A stretch of DNA of 64,000 nt, from positions 496,001 through 560,000 of the forward strand of contig CBDCFL010000023.1 of the NCBI GenBank assembly GCA_965216135.1, written 5' to 3'. How positions within the stretch are numbered: position 1 is the stretch's first letter; every line of letters begins with the position of its first letter. Both the position numbers and the translations under genes were made by a program. Positions 44,969 to 54,575 of the stretch are shown in pieces. Below the pieces are notes generated by a model. The model did not search any database. It worked only from the letters and a program-made list of their open reading frames with translations, and was not told the origin of the DNA. Source of the stretch: CBDCFL01 sp965216135. GTDB lineage: Bacteria; Pseudomonadota; Alphaproteobacteria; Rhodobacterales; Rhodobacteraceae.

Positions 44969-46003
44969 TTAGCCGCCGTAGGCTTCCATCAGCGCCTTGG
45001 CTTCGTCGATCATCGCCTGACCGTCGATACCGCGGCCCGCAACATCGGCGATCCAGGCATCATAAACCGGCGCGGCGGTTTCACGCCACAGGGCCGCGTC
45101 GGCCTCGCTGACGGTGAAAATGTTGTTGCCGCGCTCGACCGCGTTGGCGCGCGACGGGCCGTCTGCGTCCTGCATTGTTCCACCGGCAAAGATCGAGAAC
45201 TCCAGTCCTGAGTTTTTGTCGATCACAGCCTTCAGATCATCGGGCAGACCGTCATAGGCTTCCTTGTTCATCGCCAAAACGAAGGTCACGGTATAGAGCG
45301 CTGTTCCGTCAAATTCGGTATGGTTATCAACCAGTTCCTGCACCTTTAGCGCGCCGGTCACTTCCCACGGGATGGTGGTGCCGTCGATCACGCCTTTGGA
45401 CAGAGCCTCGGGCACAGCCGGAACCGGCATGCCAACCGGTGTCGCGCCAAGCTGCTCTAACAGCGCGTTGATCTGGCGCGAGGCACCGCGGATTTTCATT
45501 CCTTCCAGATCGGCAGGGACTTTGACCGGCTTGTTGGTGTGGAACATGCCGGGCCCATGCACCCAGGCGCCAAGGATATGCAGATCGGAAAACTCGGTGT
45601 CCTTCATGTGTGTCTCGAACATCTGCCAATAGGCCGAGGATGCTGCGCGGGCATCTGAGACCATGAACGGCAACTCGAACACTTCCGTAGAGGGGAAGCG
45701 GCCGGGCGTATAACCGACCACGGTCCAGACAATATCTGCGATGCCATCGATGGCCTGATCCATCAGTTCCGGGGGTGTGCCACCCAGCGCCATGGCGTGG
45801 AACCGGTCGATCTTGATGCGTCCGCCGCTGTCGGCCTCTACTGCGTTGGCCCAGGGTTCCAGTATGAGTTTGGGCACATTGGCACCGCCCGGCAGAAACT
45901 GGTGCATCTTGAGGGTCACGTCCTGGGCCCAAGCGGACCCCGCCACCATCGCGGCGGCTGCGATACCGCCAAATATTCCAAAAATTGCTCTGCGTTTTAC
46001 CAC
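44969..46003 (-). CDS. dctP: TRAP transporter substrate-binding protein (DctP type)
   Basis: The 344-residue periplasmic protein has a signal peptide (IFGGIAAAAMVAGSAWA) and the TRAP block LEGMKIRGASRQINALLEQL, with the conserved Arg. GGAGG lies 8 bp before the GTG start. The ligand is unknown, probably an organic acid; the neighbouring SDR does not settle it. Confidence 0.92.
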   Translation of the reverse strand: MVKRRAIFGIFGGIAAAAMVAGSAWAQDVTLKMHQFLPGGANVPKLILEPWANAVEADSGGRIKIDRFHAMALGGTPPELMDQAIDGIADIVWTVVGYTPGRFPSTEVFELPFMVSDARAASSAYWQMFETHMKDTEFSDLHILGAWVHGPGMFHTNKPVKVPADLEGMKIRGASRQINALLEQLGATPVGMPVPAVPEALSKGVIDGTTIPWEVTGALKVQELVDNHTEFDGTALYTVTFVLAMNKEAYDGLPDDLKAVIDKNSGLEFSIFAGGTMQDADGPSRANAVERGNNIFTVSEADAALWRETAAPVYDAWIADVAGRGIDGQAMIDEAKALMEAYGG

Positions 46004-46146
46004 GTTTGTTTCCTCCCATTGGATAAGCTCGCAAAGACTATTGCATCAGGCGCCTGCCAAGTCTCAAGCGAAAATCTGCGATTTCGGGCACGGCCATGGG
46101 TTTCAGGGCCCGCTGAGCCGCGATTGGGCGTGTTCAGGGCGATGCC

Positions 46147-47325
46147 CTACCGGTCGCCATGGCTCTTGGGCCCCGCCAGCGGCACGACATTTTCGGCGTC
46201 GGGAGCCAGTTCTTCAAAGTCGAAATTGTCGAGCCTGCGGGCACGTCCGCCCGCCTTGGTTGCACTGATCTTAATCTCAGCGATGTCTTTGGTCGCCTGC
46301 CCGAAATGCTTGTCCAGGCTTTCGACCCGCGCGCCCAGGCGCTCGACATCATGGAACAACAGGCCAAGCTCTTTGCGGATCGCACCGGCCTGTTCGCGCA
46401 TCCGGGCGTCTTTGAGGATCGCGCGCATGGTGTGGAGCGTAGCCATGCAGGTGGTCGGCGATACGATCCAGACGCGCCGGTCAAAACCTTCGCGCACCAA
46501 TTCGGGGAAATTGGCGTGAAGTTCGGCATAGACCGCTTCGGACGGCAGGAACATCAGCGCCCCGTCAGCGGTTTCGCCCTCGATCAGGTAGCGCTCTGAG
46601 ATCGCGCGCAAGTGGGTGCGCACCGAGGTTCGGAATTCCGCGACCGCCTGTTTCGTTTCCCACTCTGTTTCGGCGTTGCGCAGCTTTTCGTAGGCCTCAA
46701 GCGGAAATTTCGCATCCACGACAATCGGCCCGGGCGGATTGGGCAAATGGATCAGGCAATCCGCGCGTTTGCCGTTTGAAAGCGTGGCTTGCATGGTAAA
46801 GCTATCGGACGGCAGCGCCTTGCCGACAATGTCATGAAGCTGAATTTCTCCGAACGCGCCGCGGGTCTGTTTGTTTGACAATATGTCCTGAAGGCTGAGC
46901 ACATCGCCGGAAAGTTTGGTGATATTTTCCTGCGCCTTGTCAATCGTTTGGAGCCGCTGCTGCAATTCGCCCAGCGAATGGGCGGTGCGGCGGCCGGTGC
47001 CTTCGAGGCTTTCATTCAGCGTTTTGGTCACATCCGTCAAGCGTTGTTCCATCAATTGCAGCATTTTTGTCTGGCTCAGGGTCTGGGCATCGGACACATG
47101 CATAAGCCCGCCGGCAAGCTGATGCTGGCCGTCGCCAAGCGCCTGCACACGCCCGGTCAGGCTGTTTAGCTGCTGCGTCATCGGGCCGATCCCCTGGGCG
47201 GCGGCACCAGAGCGGCGCAGCACGGCAATCAGCAGGATCAACATCAGCACGATCAGACCCGCGAAGGCCAGCAGCAGCAGATGCGCGGGGTTTCCGAAGT
47301 CTATCGTAAGGCCGCCAATCTGCAT
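46147..47325 (-). CDS. rmuC: DNA recombination protein RmuC
   Basis: The 392-residue protein has an N-terminal membrane anchor (LLLLAFAGLIVLMLILLIAV), a coiled-coil region and the RmuC nuclease-like domain (GAFGEIQLHDIV, VVDAKFPLEAYEKL). RmuC limits inversions at short inverted repeats. Its ATG overlaps the mutL stop (TGATG), so the two repair genes are coupled. Confidence 0.92.
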   Translation of the reverse strand: MQIGGLTIDFGNPAHLLLLAFAGLIVLMLILLIAVLRRSGAAAQGIGPMTQQLNSLTGRVQALGDGQHQLAGGLMHVSDAQTLSQTKMLQLMEQRLTDVTKTLNESLEGTGRRTAHSLGELQQRLQTIDKAQENITKLSGDVLSLQDILSNKQTRGAFGEIQLHDIVGKALPSDSFTMQATLSNGKRADCLIHLPNPPGPIVVDAKFPLEAYEKLRNAETEWETKQAVAEFRTSVRTHLRAISERYLIEGETADGALMFLPSEAVYAELHANFPELVREGFDRRVWIVSPTTCMATLHTMRAILKDARMREQAGAIRKELGLLFHDVERLGARVESLDKHFGQATKDIAEIKISATKAGGRARRLDNFDFEELAPDAENVVPLAGPKSHGDR

Positions 47326-49127
47326 CACGTCCGCCCGAAAAGCCGCTCAATATCGGCGAGCTTTAGCGTCACATAGGTTGGCCGCCCGTGGTTACACTGG
47401 CCGGATTTGGGCGTTGCCTCCATTTCCCTGAGCAGGGCGTTCATCTCTTCGGCCCGCATTCGGCGGCCGGAGCGGACAGATCCATGACAGGCCATGGTGC
47501 TGAGAACCGCGTCGATCCGCGCGGCCAGCGATTGCGCCTCCTGACCCTCATCAAGTTCGTCGAGGATGTCGCGCAACAGCGCGCCCGCGTCGACATTGCC
47601 CAGAACCGCCGGCGTCTGGCGCACAGCGATGGCAGATCCGCCAAAGGCCTCGATCACCAGGCCGAGTGCGGCCAGTTCGCCTGTTAGCGCCAAAACTCGC
47701 GCGGCGTCGGTGCTGGTAAATTCGACAATCTCGGGAATCAAAAGCGCCTGCGAGGGCACATTGAGCGCCCCGTGCTGGGCCTTGAGCCTCTCATAGACCA
47801 GCCGCTCATGCGCGGCGTGCTGATCGACGATGACGATACCGTCACCGGTCTGTGCGATGATGTAGTTTTCATGCAGCTGCGCGCGGGCGGCACCGAGCGG
47901 CAATTCGGTGGCCTCAGAACTTTCCGGGGTCGGGTCAAATATACGCGCGGATGTCGATGCGGCCTCAGCGAAGCCGGTCATTGCACCGGCGCGCCGTGCG
48001 GTCGACTGATAGATGCGCGGCGCATCGGGTTCGGGCCGCGATGCGCCCAACATCGCGGCAGAGACGGTCGAAGAGGCGCGGTGCCCTTGCTCGGCCAATG
48101 CGTGGCGGATTGCCGAAACGACCAGCCCGCGCACCAGGCCCGGATCGCGAAACCGAACCTCAGATTTCGCCGGGTGGACGTTGACATCAACCCGCTGCGG
48201 CGGGCAGTCGATGAACAGCGCGGCGACAGGATACCGGCCGCGCGCAAGAACATCGCGATAGGCTGCGCGCAGAGCGCCAACCAACACCTTGTCGCGCACC
48301 GGACGCCCGTTGACAAAGAGGTGCTGGCCCTGCGTGGCGCCGCGCGAATAGGTGGGTAGCGAGGCGAAGCCCCAGAGGCGGATGCCATCGCGCAGCGCGT
48401 CGATGTGCATCGCGTTGTCGGCAAAATCGCTGCCGATGATCGCGGCCAGCCGCGTCGAAAGCGCCTCAAATTCCGTGCCCTGCGCAGCATCGGCGCGCAG
48501 CGTGGTGCGATCCTTGCCGCCCGTCTTGTCGGTTGCGATGAAACTGACACCGGGCTCGGCCATGGCCAGGCGTCTGATCACATCCAGAATGGCAGCCGCC
48601 TCGGCGCGGTCGCTGCGCATGAATTTCAGGCGCGCGGGCGTGGCATAGAAAATGTCGCGCAGCTCGACGCGTGTGCCTTGCGAGAAGGCCGCCGGGCGGA
48701 CCCGTTCGACAACCCCGCCAGTTACCGCAATTGCCGCGCCGTCGTGACCCTGGGCGCGCGATGTGATCGACAGCCGGCCGACCGCCGCGAGCGACGGCAG
48801 AGCCTCGCCGCGAAAGCCATAGGAGCAAATGTTAAGCAGATCCTCGCCGTCGATCTTTGACGTCGCGTGGCGGGCCACGGCCAGCGGCAGATCGTCTGGG
48901 GCCATGCCGCAACCGTCGTCAGTGACGCGGATCAGTGTTTTGCCACCGTCGCCATAGGCAATCGCGATCCGGGTGGCACCGGCATCCAGCGCGTTTTCAA
49001 TAAGCTCTTTGACCGCGGACGCGGGCCGCTCGACCACCTCGCCCGCCGCGATACGGTTGATCGCGGCCTCGTCGAGCTGACGGATGACCGGGCGTTCGGT
49101 GCTTATCTTGGGGTCGGCAAGCGGCAT
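47325..49127 (-). CDS. mutL: DNA mismatch repair protein MutL
   Basis: The 600-residue protein starts MPLADPKISTERPVIRQLDE. The GHKL ATPase has ELIENALDAGAT, VTDDGCGM and SYGFRGEALPS. The C-terminal part contains DQHAAHERLVYE, which fits the DQHA(X)2E(X)4E endonuclease motif of MutL from bacteria lacking MutH. It couples mismatch recognition to strand removal. The start at 49127 follows homologues; an upstream in-frame ATG adds 21 unconserved residues. Confidence 0.95.
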   Translation of the reverse strand: MPLADPKISTERPVIRQLDEAAINRIAAGEVVERPASAVKELIENALDAGATRIAIAYGDGGKTLIRVTDDGCGMAPDDLPLAVARHATSKIDGEDLLNICSYGFRGEALPSLAAVGRLSITSRAQGHDGAAIAVTGGVVERVRPAAFSQGTRVELRDIFYATPARLKFMRSDRAEAAAILDVIRRLAMAEPGVSFIATDKTGGKDRTTLRADAAQGTEFEALSTRLAAIIGSDFADNAMHIDALRDGIRLWGFASLPTYSRGATQGQHLFVNGRPVRDKVLVGALRAAYRDVLARGRYPVAALFIDCPPQRVDVNVHPAKSEVRFRDPGLVRGLVVSAIRHALAEQGHRASSTVSAAMLGASRPEPDAPRIYQSTARRAGAMTGFAEAASTSARIFDPTPESSEATELPLGAARAQLHENYIIAQTGDGIVIVDQHAAHERLVYERLKAQHGALNVPSQALLIPEIVEFTSTDAARVLALTGELAALGLVIEAFGGSAIAVRQTPAVLGNVDAGALLRDILDELDEGQEAQSLAARIDAVLSTMACHGSVRSGRRMRAEEMNALLREMEATPKSGQCNHGRPTYVTLKLADIERLFGRT

Positions 49128-49264
49128 GACGCGATATGTAGCATGGGCGTGAGCGATTCGACCATGGGGAAAGGCTCGTCGCTTCCTCACGGGCGCTCTT
49201 CGCTGGTCAGGCGACCTATTCCCGCAACATCACCCAGCGTGCCGATTGCAACGAATGTATTTCC

Positions 49265-49285
49265 GAGTATTTTTCGAACAATGAA
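49265..49285. repeat. Dispersed extragenic motif between mutL and the M16 gene
   Basis: GAGTATTTTTCGAACAATGA (then A) is one base from the consensus. It lies in the 191-bp gap between mutL and the M16 gene downstream end. Confidence 0.6.
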
Positions 49286-49318
49286 TGGGGCCCGGGAACC
49301 GAAGCCTGCTGCCAGCGC

Positions 49319-50620
49319 TTACTCCAACCCCTCTGGCTGCCCGACCACCACAAAATGCAGCGCGTCAGGGTCGTACAGGCGCGCGGCGACGCGGTTGATT
49401 TCGTCCAGGCTCAGCGCGTCGATCTGATCATTGCGGGTGCGGATATAGTCGATGGGCAGACCGGTCATCTGCATGCCAACCATGATCTTGGCGATCGGCG
49501 CGTTGCCGTCAAAGCGCAGGGCATAGGCGCCGGTCAGGTAGGTTTTGGCGTCCTCGAGCTCTTCAGCCGAGATGCCATCGCGGGCGATCCTGGTCCATTC
49601 GTCGCGGATCACCTCAATGGCTTCTGCCACCTTGCCATTATCCGACCGCACCTGGCCAAGCACCAGTTCGCCATATTCCATCGGCGACAGAAAACTGCCG
49701 ACGCCATAGGTCAGGCCGCGTTTTTCGCGGACCTCTTCTTTCAGCCGCGCCTCGACGCCTGATCCGCCAAGGATTTCATTGACCACGTAAGCGGCCATGT
49801 AGTCCGGATCGTCGCGTTTGATGCCCGAATGGCCGAACAGCGCCACCGATTGCGGCGTGTCGAAGGGCACCACGGTAAGGCCGCCGGAAAGCGCATAATC
49901 GGCGCGTTCGGCCAGCGGGGCGGCGGTTTGTGGCAGATCGCCCAACAACTCATCCAGCATCAGACCCAACTCGTCGGCGGTTATGTCACCCACGGCGCTG
50001 ACAAACAGCCGGTCGCGGCCCAGCACCCGGGCATGGGCGTCGATCATATCGTCCCGGGTCAGACCGGCGACGCTGTCCAGCGTGCCCGAGCGGTCAGAGC
50101 CATAAGGATGATCGCCATAGGTCAGTGAAAAAAAGTGATCCCCTGCAATGGATGCGGGATCGGTCGCATCAGAGCGTATGCCCGACAGGACCTGCTCGCG
50201 CACCCGGTCAACCGCATCCTGGTCAAAGTTCGGTTCCATGATCGAGCTTTTGAGAAGGGCGACGGCCGCATCGCGGTTTTCGGTCAGCATCTGCGCCGAG
50301 ATCGACAGAACGTCGTCAAAAACCCGGTAGCGGAAACGCGCGGCCAGGGTTTCGCGGGCTTGGGCAAAGCCCTGCGCGTCAAGATCGCCGGCACCTTCTT
50401 CGAGCAAGCCGGTCATCAGGTTGATCGCGCCGCGCTTGCCGGGCGCATCCAGCGCCGAGCCGCCGCGGAAGCGCAACTCAAGCGCGACAAAGGGGATGGA
50501 ATGTTCCTCGACCAGCCAGGCGTGGATGCCGCCCGGCGAGGCGACATCCTGAACCTCGACCGCCGAAAATGCGGGCACTGGCAGGCAAGCGGCAAGAAGG
50601 ATGATAAATCTGCGGATCAT
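49319..50620 (-). CDS. M16 family metallopeptidase-like protein, non-catalytic type
   Basis: The 433-residue protein has a signal peptide (FIILLAACLPVPAFS) and the M16 fold, but at the expected zinc site it reads NLMTGLLEEGAG, so HxxEH is missing. It has the Arg/Tyr region KRGLTYGVGSFLSPMEYG of the partner type. It overlaps the active M16 gene by 4 bp; together they probably form a periplasmic heterodimer. Confidence 0.9.
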   Translation of the reverse strand: MIRRFIILLAACLPVPAFSAVEVQDVASPGGIHAWLVEEHSIPFVALELRFRGGSALDAPGKRGAINLMTGLLEEGAGDLDAQGFAQARETLAARFRYRVFDDVLSISAQMLTENRDAAVALLKSSIMEPNFDQDAVDRVREQVLSGIRSDATDPASIAGDHFFSLTYGDHPYGSDRSGTLDSVAGLTRDDMIDAHARVLGRDRLFVSAVGDITADELGLMLDELLGDLPQTAAPLAERADYALSGGLTVVPFDTPQSVALFGHSGIKRDDPDYMAAYVVNEILGGSGVEARLKEEVREKRGLTYGVGSFLSPMEYGELVLGQVRSDNGKVAEAIEVIRDEWTRIARDGISAEELEDAKTYLTGAYALRFDGNAPIAKIMVGMQMTGLPIDYIRTRNDQIDALSLDEINRVAARLYDPDALHFVVVGQPEGLE

Positions 50621-51951
50621 TGTTCGCCCTCCGTTGCCGGGGCGCTTACAAAGCCGGTGACGGCGCGGCGGCGGTCAAAGATGTCATGCGCGGCAGCCAT
50701 GACATCTTCCATGGTGACCGCCTGCAGGATGTCCGGCCAGGCCTCGATATCTTCAAGCGTCAGGCCCGCCGTCAACGCCGCCCCGTAGGAACGCGCCAGC
50801 GACGTGACATTATCGTCGGCATAGATCCGCGCCGCGCGCAGCCGCATTTTGATGCGCTCGAACTGGTCGGCGTCAATGCCTTCTTCCATGAACTCGGCAA
50901 TCGCGCGATCCATGGCCGCTTCGGCCTCGTCCAGGGTCAAATCCGGCACCGGCACGATGACCAGGCCGAAAGAGCCGTCGTCCAGCGAGGTGCCGTCGTA
51001 GAAGGCCGCGGAATAGACCGCCTGCTGGGTTTCAAACTGCAATTTGCGACCCAGAACGGAAGTTGTGGAATCGCCGCCCAGAACCGCCGCCAAAAGCTCA
51101 AGCCGCGCGGCGGCGGTCTGATCACCGGGGTCGCGTTCGGGTGCCAGGTAGTTGCGGATCACGTAGGGCTGGCCGACGCGGGCATCTTCAAAAGACAGGC
51201 GCCGTTCTGAGAGTTGCGGCGGTTCCTGCGGGCGCACCCGAGGCGGCAGATCAGCCGTGGGGGCCAGCGGCCCATAATGGGTTTCGGCCAACGCGCGCAC
51301 TGCGTCCGGTTCGACATCACCGGCGACGATCAGGATGGCGTTATTGGGGGCATAATAACGGCGATAAAAGGCAAATGCATCGTCACGGCTCAGCGCCTCC
51401 ATTTCATGCCGCCAGCCGATGATCGGGATGCCGTAGGGATGATTGAGATAAAGTGCGGCGCTGGATTGTTCGCGAAAGAGCGCGCCGGGTTCGCTGTCGG
51501 TGCGCTGGCTGCGCTCTTCGAGGATCACCTGCAATTCGGTCGCCACATCCTCCTCGGTCATCTGCAGATCGCGCATCCGGTCGGCTTCCATCTGCATCAT
51601 CAACTCAAGCCGGTCGGCGGCGACGCGCTGGATGTAGCCGGTGAAATCCCAGCTGGTGAAGGCATTATCAGTGCCGCCGTTGCGGCTGACGGTGGCGGAA
51701 AATTCGCCCGAGGCCAGATCATCGGTGCCTTTGAACAGCAGATGTTCCAGAAAATGCGCGATGCCGGATTTGCCGGGCGGCTCGTCAGCGGCACCGGTGC
51801 GATACCAGACCATATGCACCACCACCGGGGCGCGGTGATCTTCGATCACCACGATGTCCAGGCCGTTGTCGAGCCTGAAATCGGTGACCTCGGCAGCGCT
51901 GACCACAGCGGCAAAAGGCAATAACAGCAAAGAAAGAAATGGAATACGCAT
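50617..51951 (-). CDS. M16 family zinc metallopeptidase, catalytic type
   Basis: The 444-residue protein has a signal peptide (MRIPFLSLLLLPFAAVVSAA) and the inverted zinc motif HFLEHLLFKGT (HxxEH) at about 56-66, with a downstream Glu in the family position. It would cleave peptides in the periplasm with the following M16 partner. The start at 51951 has GGAT upstream; an in-frame start at 52020 adds residues before the signal. Confidence 0.9.
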   Translation of the reverse strand: MRIPFLSLLLLPFAAVVSAAEVTDFRLDNGLDIVVIEDHRAPVVVHMVWYRTGAADEPPGKSGIAHFLEHLLFKGTDDLASGEFSATVSRNGGTDNAFTSWDFTGYIQRVAADRLELMMQMEADRMRDLQMTEEDVATELQVILEERSQRTDSEPGALFREQSSAALYLNHPYGIPIIGWRHEMEALSRDDAFAFYRRYYAPNNAILIVAGDVEPDAVRALAETHYGPLAPTADLPPRVRPQEPPQLSERRLSFEDARVGQPYVIRNYLAPERDPGDQTAAARLELLAAVLGGDSTTSVLGRKLQFETQQAVYSAAFYDGTSLDDGSFGLVIVPVPDLTLDEAEAAMDRAIAEFMEEGIDADQFERIKMRLRAARIYADDNVTSLARSYGAALTAGLTLEDIEAWPDILQAVTMEDVMAAAHDIFDRRRAVTGFVSAPATEGEQ

Positions 51952-52033
51952 GTAACATCCTGTCGGTTTGTCTGATTGCCAAGATACGCCGCGCGCGCCG
52001 CGCATCAATAACTTCACCAAATCTTGACCAAAG

Positions 52034-52426
52034 TTAAATAAGTCTTACCACGGCGATCCCAAGTTCGCGAAGGCGGATGGTTTCGGCCTCGGGATCAAGA
52101 ATATCCGAATTGCCGCGCGCGGTGCCGAATAGCCGGGCAAGAAAGCCCGGCCGCCCCGTCCCAGCCGCGGCGCCGGTTCCCAAAAGCCGCATTTGTCCGG
52201 TGGTGGTGCCGCCAAGTGCAGCGATGGCCTGGGCGAAGGGGTTGATCTCAGCACGGCTGACGCCGCCGGGGCTGGGCAGGTTTGCAAAGCCGGCCGGATC
52301 GCTCAACTGGGCGTTTGGCAGCACCAGAAATTCATCGGGGCCAGGATCAACGCGCGAGACCCGCGAACATCCCGAAACTGCAATCGCCGCACAGAGTGCC
52401 GGGATGATCATCGCTTTGGTTTTCAT
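52034..52426 (-). CDS. DUF3035-like lipoprotein
   Basis: The 130-residue protein has a lipobox (AIAVSGC, Cys near 20) and PGPDEFLVLPNAQLSDPAGF, then FANLPSPGGVSR, typical of DUF3035 lipoproteins. It is anchored to a membrane; the function is unknown. GAGGGG lies 6 bp before the ATG at 52426. It lies between lspA, which would process it, and the M16 pair. Confidence 0.8.
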   Translation of the reverse strand: MKTKAMIIPALCAAIAVSGCSRVSRVDPGPDEFLVLPNAQLSDPAGFANLPSPGGVSRAEINPFAQAIAALGGTTTGQMRLLGTGAAAGTGRPGFLARLFGTARGNSDILDPEAETIRLRELGIAVVRLI

Positions 52427-52480
52427 CTGCGGCCCCTCGTTGCCCGGCAGTGTCATTGCTAGCCGATTATCTGGCCTGCG

Positions 52481-52951
52481 TCACGCGCGGTTTTTGGTGC
52501 CGGTGAAAAGGACCAGGCCGATGGCGCCGGTGAAAATCGCCACGTCGGCGATGTTGAATGCAAAGGGGTTGGTTATCCCACAGCACGACATATTCAGGAA
52601 ATCGGCCACCGCGCCATAGATCAGCCGGTCGATGACATTGCCGAGCGCGCCGCCGACCAGGAGGCCGCCGGATAGTTGCACGATATGCCGGTCATGGTCC
52701 TGGCGAAGCCACCGGATGATCCAGCCGCAGATGACCAGCGACAGGGCGATGAGTATCCAGCGCCCGGCATCGCTGGCCTGAAACAGGCCGAAATTGACGC
52801 CGCGGTTCCAGGCCATGTGAAAGTTCAGGAGCGGCGGGAGGATTTCGATCTGGCCAAGTGACTTGAGGTCCATGGCGTGAACAACCAGCCATTTGGAGAG
52901 CTGGTCGGCAGCGATGGCCAGAGTGGCGGAGACCCAAAAGATGCGCGTCAT
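52481..52951 (-). CDS. lspA: Lipoprotein signal peptidase II
   Basis: The 156-residue protein has four membrane helices and the conserved Asp motifs GGALGNVIDRLIYGAVADF and NPFAFNIADVAIF. It removes signal peptides from prolipoproteins in the inner membrane. It follows purH by 6 bp, the usual order in Rhodobacteraceae. Confidence 0.95.
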   Translation of the reverse strand: MTRIFWVSATLAIAADQLSKWLVVHAMDLKSLGQIEILPPLLNFHMAWNRGVNFGLFQASDAGRWILIALSLVICGWIIRWLRQDHDRHIVQLSGGLLVGGALGNVIDRLIYGAVADFLNMSCCGITNPFAFNIADVAIFTGAIGLVLFTGTKNRA

Positions 52952-52957
52952 GATCGC

Positions 52958-54547
52958 TTAGTGCCGGAAATGGCGCATGGCGGTAAAGACCATGGCCAGC
53001 CCCGCCTGGTCTGCGGCCTGGATCACTTCGGCGTCGCGCATCGAGCCACCGGGCTGGATGATCGCTGTTGCGCCAGCCTCTGCGACTACCAGGAGCCCAT
53101 CGGCAAAAGGGAAAAACGCATCCGACGCGGCGACCGAACCGATCGTCAGGAGATCGCTCAGTTTTAGCTCTGCGGCCATGTCCTGGGCTTTGCGCGCCGC
53201 GATGCGGGTCGCGTCCACCCGGCTCATCTGACCCGCGCCTATGCCGACCGTCGCGCCATCTTTCACATAGACGATGGCGTTGGATTTGACGTGCTTGGCG
53301 ATCGTCCAGGCAAACAGCATATCCGCCATTTCGCGCTCATCTGGGGTTCTTTCAGATACGACTTGCAGATCATCCGGTGTGATCGCACCGGTATCCTTGT
53401 CCTGCACCAGAAAACCGCCCGCGACCTGGCGAAAGGCCAGGGACGGCGCGGTCGGATCGGGCAGAGCCTGGGTGGTCAGCAGCCTTAAGTTCTTTTTCCT
53501 GGCAAAAAAACTCATCGCTGCGGCGTCTGCACCGGGCGCGATCACCACTTCGGTGAAGGTTTTGACGATTTCCTCAGCCGTCGGCCCATCCAGCGGCTGG
53601 TTCAACGCGACAATCCCGCCAAATGCCGAGGTGCGGTCGCAATCAAATGCCCGCTGGTAGGCATCCGCCAGCGTGTCGCCGCGCGCCACACCGCAGGGGT
53701 TGGCGTGTTTGGTGACGGCGCAGGCCGGACCCTGGGCTGGGTCAAACGCTGCCACCAGTTCAATCGCCGCATCGGTGTCGTTGATGTTGTTGTAAGACAG
53801 CTCTTTACCCTGATGCTGGGTCGCGGTCGCCACACCGGGCCGGTCCGAGCCGTCGCGGTAAAAGGCCGCGCTTTGATGGGGGTTTTCGCCATAGCGCAGT
53901 GGTTGCGCAAGCGTGCCAGCAAGGGTGCGGCGGCGTGGCTGGGTCTGGCCGATGGCACCCGCCATCCAGGTCGAAACGGCAGCGTCATAGGCGGCGGTGC
54001 GGGCATAGGCGGTCTCGGCAAGGCGTTGGCGAAAGGCAAGCGTTGTCGCGCCGTCATGCGCTTCCAGTTCGCCCAGCACCGCGGCGTAATCCCCGACATC
54101 GACCACGACGGTCACAAATGCATGGTTTTTTGCCGCCGCGCGGATCATCGCCGGGCCGCCGATGTCGATGTTTTCGACGCATTCGTCGTAACCGGCCCCG
54201 GCGGCGGCGGTCGCCTCGAACGGGTAGAGATTGACGACAGCCAGATCAATCGGGCCCATCCCATGGTCGGCCATCGCCGTCAGGTGTTCGCGATTATCGC
54301 GCCGCGCCAGCAACCCGCCATGCACCGCCGGATGCAGGGTTTTGACCCTGCCGTCCAGCATTTCGGGAAAGCCGGTAATCTCGGCCACATCCACGACCGT
54401 CAGACCGGCATTGCGCAGCTGGGTGGCGGTACCGCCGGTTGAGACAAGCTCAACGCCACGCGCAGCAAGCGCCTGGGCAAGCTCTATCAACCCGGTCTTG
54501 TCAGAGACGGACAGGAGCGCGCGAGTGACGGGCACCGCATCAGGCAT
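52958..54547 (-). CDS. purH: Bifunctional AICAR formyltransferase / IMP cyclohydrolase
   Basis: The 529-residue protein has an N-terminal IMP cyclohydrolase domain (ALLSVSDKTGLIELAQ, STGGTATQLRNAGL, MLDGRVKTLHPAVHGG) and a C-terminal transformylase with the catalytic KHANPCGVA. It performs the last two steps of purine synthesis. ATG at 54547 with GGGGGAA upstream is preferred; an in-frame TTG lies at 54565. Confidence 0.96.
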   Translation of the reverse strand: MPDAVPVTRALLSVSDKTGLIELAQALAARGVELVSTGGTATQLRNAGLTVVDVAEITGFPEMLDGRVKTLHPAVHGGLLARRDNREHLTAMADHGMGPIDLAVVNLYPFEATAAAGAGYDECVENIDIGGPAMIRAAAKNHAFVTVVVDVGDYAAVLGELEAHDGATTLAFRQRLAETAYARTAAYDAAVSTWMAGAIGQTQPRRRTLAGTLAQPLRYGENPHQSAAFYRDGSDRPGVATATQHQGKELSYNNINDTDAAIELVAAFDPAQGPACAVTKHANPCGVARGDTLADAYQRAFDCDRTSAFGGIVALNQPLDGPTAEEIVKTFTEVVIAPGADAAAMSFFARKKNLRLLTTQALPDPTAPSLAFRQVAGGFLVQDKDTGAITPDDLQVVSERTPDEREMADMLFAWTIAKHVKSNAIVYVKDGATVGIGAGQMSRVDATRIAARKAQDMAAELKLSDLLTIGSVAASDAFFPFADGLLVVAEAGATAIIQPGGSMRDAEVIQAADQAGLAMVFTAMRHFRH

Positions 54548-54575
54548 GTGGACGAGTTCCCCCAAAATGGTCAGC

